Source of the DNA: an uncultured Collinsella sp.
GTDB lineage: Bacteria; Actinomycetota; Coriobacteriia; Coriobacteriales; Coriobacteriaceae
NCBI GenBank assembly: GCA_958421035.1
Contig: CATZKS010000076.1
Coordinates: 1-10,200, forward strand
DNA: 10,200 nucleotides
Direction of reading: 5' to 3'
Shown here one piece after another: positions 7,147-10,200 of this stretch. Below the pieces are notes generated by a model, which saw only the letters and a program-made list of their open reading frames with translations, did not search any database and was not told the origin of the DNA. The stretch's first letter is position 1. Every line of letters begins with the position of its first letter. The translations under genes were made by a program, and so were the position numbers.

Positions 7147-7541
7147 CAGTTTCTGTAGGGTCTTTGGGACACTTTACCTTGATAAAGCTGGCATAACAGC
7201 TAGAGCGAACGTCGTACAAAGGCAAGGAAAAATACCATACAAATCGGTGAACGGTAGTTGTTCGCGCTCGCATTTCCTGCGGGTTTGTAAAAAATGCCTT
7301 TATGATATAAAAAAAGAAACATATAACAGCCCAGATGGAGAGGGTCTCTATGTTATCCTTCTCAAACGGGTGAAATCTTGGGTTTTGGGTTGCAGTTCCA
7401 AGGTGGACAAACGTTTTTCCCTGTACCAACGTGTGGTGAAGAACGGAAGAAGCCGGTAGTGCAAGCCGATAATTCAAGAATTCAATAAGCAGCGGTGTGA
7501 GAGAGCGCCGCATTACACGTAACTAGGAGCGTGGTTACACA
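7147..7541 (+). other. Long non-coding leader and promoter region of the pyruvate formate-lyase genes
   Basis: This gene-free stretch of almost 400 bases is less G/C-rich than the flanking genes. A promoter-like sequence is at 7284-7311, which would give a transcript leader of about 220 bases. Within the leader, ATAACA (7323-7328) pairs with TGTTAT (7351-7356) around an inner GAGA/TCTC. CTTGG (7377-7381) pairs with CCAAG (7398-7402), and GCGGTG and CGCCGC can pair just before the gene. Upstream, GAGCGAAC at 7203-7210 faces GTTCGCGCTC at 7259-7268. No known riboswitch class was recognised. Open reading frames here on either strand lack good ribosome binding sites or family character. Confidence 0.5.
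7284..7311 (+). promoter_or_regulatory. Candidate promoter of the pyruvate formate-lyase genes
   Basis: TGATATAAA is an extended -10 element (TATAAA at 7306-7311). TTTGTA at 7284-7289 lies 16 bases upstream as a weak -35. This is the best promoter match in the gap before the large subunit gene, and it places the start near 7318. No clear FNR-type site was found next to it. Confidence 0.42.
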
Positions 7542-9593
<2,052 letters not shown>

Positions 9594-9594
9594 C

Positions 9595-9619
9595 TATTGT
9601 TAGTGTTATACTAACAATA
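9595..9619. promoter_or_regulatory. 10-bp perfect inverted repeat between the two PFL genes
   Basis: TATTGTTAGT (9595-9604) and ACTAACAATA (9610-9619) are exact inverted repeats around GTTAT, directly after the large-subunit stop. The outer half-sites TTGTTA/TAACAA resemble those of the redox repressor Rex in clostridia, but the gap is nine bases rather than six. TGTTATACT at 9604-9612 also fits an extended -10 box, without a clear -35. The repeat could be an operator or an RNA hairpin protecting the upstream mRNA end. Confidence 0.5.
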
Positions 9620-9635
9620 ACGATTACTGATTAGC

Positions 9636-9660
9636 GCGCCGGTTTCGGCCGGCGCCTTTT
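9636..9660 (+). terminator. Intrinsic terminator or attenuator between the two PFL genes
   Basis: GCGCCGG (9636-9642) pairs with CCGGCGC (9649-9655) around TTTCGG, followed by CTTTT. It ends just before the AAGGAG of the next gene. The T-tract is short, so partial read-through is plausible. This would set the level of the small subunit relative to the large one. Confidence 0.7.
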
Positions 9661-9678
9661 AATCGAAGGAGACACATT

Positions 9679-9930
9679 ATGAAGGTTTCTGAAGTTTCCG
9701 AGACCCAGGCCGATAACCTGGTCCACATGCTCGACGCTTACGCCGAGAAGGGTGGTCACCACCTGAACGTCAACGTCTTCAACCGTGAGACGCTGCTCGA
9801 CGCTCAGGCTCCCACCGAGAAGTACCCGCAGCTGACCATCCGCGTTTCCGGCTATGCCGTGAACTTCCACACGCTCACCAAGGAGCAGCAGGACGAGGTC
9901 ATTGCGCGTACCTTCCACGACAAGTTCTAA
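9679..9930 (+). CDS. grcA: Stand-alone glycyl-radical subunit of pyruvate formate-lyase (GrcA-like)
   Basis: This 83-residue protein equals the C-terminal domain of PflB. GGHHLNVNVFNRETLLDA (25-42) matches the domain start in E. coli PflB, EKYPQLTIRVSGYAV (47-61) carries the radical glycine Gly58, and LTKEQQDEVIARTF follows. Residues 1-24 cover only the linker that precedes this domain in full-length enzymes. There is none of the long unrelated N-terminus found in E. coli GrcA/YfiD, which is a spare part for a complete PFL. Here the partner gene 85 bases upstream lacks the domain, so this protein is probably an obligatory subunit. It should need PFL activating enzyme, not encoded here, to gain its radical. 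Start: ATG with AAGGAG seven bases upstream. Confidence 0.94.
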   Translation: MKVSEVSETQADNLVHMLDAYAEKGGHHLNVNVFNRETLLDAQAPTEKYPQLTIRVSGYAVNFHTLTKEQQDEVIARTFHDKF

Positions 9931-9948
9931 AGGGACTCAACTCCCACC

Positions 9949-10052
9949 GGAGACCCGGTAAGGCCTACGCACTTTGCCTCTCAAACGTCCTCGCCGCTTC
10001 GCGGCTGCGGAATGTTTGCGAGACAAAGTGCTCCCGGCCTTGCCGGGTCTCC
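9949..10052. repeat. Long bulged hairpin of about 104 bases
   Basis: The outer arms 9949-9965 and 10036-10052 pair over 17 bp with one wobble. Inside, GCACTTTG (9969-9976) pairs with CAAAGTGC (10024-10031), TCTC and AAAC (9979-9986) pair with GTTT and GAGA (10014-10017, 10020-10023) across a GC bulge, and GCCGC/GCGGC closes on a TTC loop. No T-tract follows on either strand, so a simple terminator is unlikely. It may be a structured RNA, a dispersed palindromic repeat, or the processed 3' end of the PFL transcript. Confidence 0.7.
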
Positions 10053-10100
10053 TGCGTTGTCGTCCTTTAGGGAACCACGCTAAATTAAATTGGTGTCCTC

Positions 10101-10153
10101 GGACATGCAAAGAGGCTCGCTGCGCACTTCGTGCGGCGAGCCTCTTTGCGTCC
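10101..10153. repeat. Second long bulged hairpin
   Basis: GGAC (10101-10104), GCAAAGAGGCTCGC (10107-10120) and CGCAC (10123-10127) pair with GTGCG, GCGAGCCTCTTTGC and GTCC (10131-10153) around a TTC loop. The left arm has two 2-base bulges (AT and TG). There is no T-tract on either strand. It may end converging transcripts, since a minus-strand reading frame appears to stop just to the right. Confidence 0.65.
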
Positions 10154-10161
10154 TGACGCTC

Positions 10162-10200
10162 CTATTTGGCAAGGTGTTTTTTAGAATCCATTTTGCGCTC
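10162..10200 (-). CDS. Possible C-terminal end of a minus-strand gene (partial)
   Basis: Reading leftwards from the window edge, twelve codons give ERKMDSKKHLAK and then TAG at 10164-10162, followed at once by the hairpin at 10101-10153. A basic tail and a hairpin after the stop fit a real gene end, but twelve codons cannot establish it. Confidence 0.28.
   Translation of the reverse strand, partial: ERKMDSKKHLAK

Noticed and set aside
7094..7513. A 139-codon minus-strand frame in the leader region
   Set aside because: It runs through the permease hairpin and the PFL promoter region, and its translation has no recognisable motif.
9595..9619. A true Rex operator
   Set aside because: The half-sites are similar, but their spacing is three bases longer than the clostridial consensus, and no second site was found at the PFL promoter.
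9594..9678. Split PFL as a frameshift or sequencing error
   Set aside because: No frame continues coding across the gap. The 85 bases contain a palindrome, a terminator, a strong ribosome binding site and a fresh start codon, and no conserved residues are lost, so the split looks natural.
9949..10153. A CRISPR array or mobile-element end
   Set aside because: The two hairpins are different sequences, with no regularly spaced direct repeats, no cas or transposase gene, and no target-site duplication.

Overview
The window looks like chromosomal DNA of a gut actinobacterium of the class Coriobacteriia, probably Collinsella or a close relative. This rests on high G+C with C/G-ending codons, strong AAGGAG-type ribosome binding sites, and an anaerobic, fermentative gene set. 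It is an inference, because no rRNA or other phylogenetic marker is present. No tRNA, CRISPR array, insertion sequence or phage gene was seen.

Left part (about 99-4833, minus strand): a compact three-gene operon of a MarR-family regulator followed by two half-size ABC exporter genes. Stop and start codons overlap at both junctions, and a hairpin terminator follows. The two ABC proteins look like a heterodimeric exporter. The first-translated subunit has a degenerate nucleotide-binding domain (Asp for the catalytic Glu, Gln for the switch His) and a large extracytoplasmic insertion. The second has a fully canonical ATPase site. A 366-base divergent region with repeats and promoter-like sequences separates this operon from the plus-strand genes.

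Middle (5200-7146, plus strand): an SDR-family oxidoreductase and a KdgT-type 2-keto-3-deoxygluconate permease. An intrinsic terminator lies between them and a perfect 15-bp hairpin follows the permease. The pair suggests uptake and redox handling of a sugar-acid intermediate, but the substrate is not proven.

Right part (7147-9930, plus strand): after a roughly 400-base non-coding leader with a plausible promoter, a pyruvate formate-lyase is encoded in two pieces. The large 683-residue protein carries the Cys-Cys active site and stops before the glycyl-radical domain. A separate 83-residue protein supplies that domain, with the RVSGY motif. Together they make 766 residues, close to the 760 of E. 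coli PflB, so this is a clean gene fission. An operator-like palindrome, a terminator and a strong ribosome binding site lie between the two genes. This split enzyme is the most interesting object in the window.

The right edge (9931-10200) has no complete gene. It holds two long, bulged hairpins without T-tracts and possibly the last codons of a minus-strand gene. No PFL activating enzyme is visible here.
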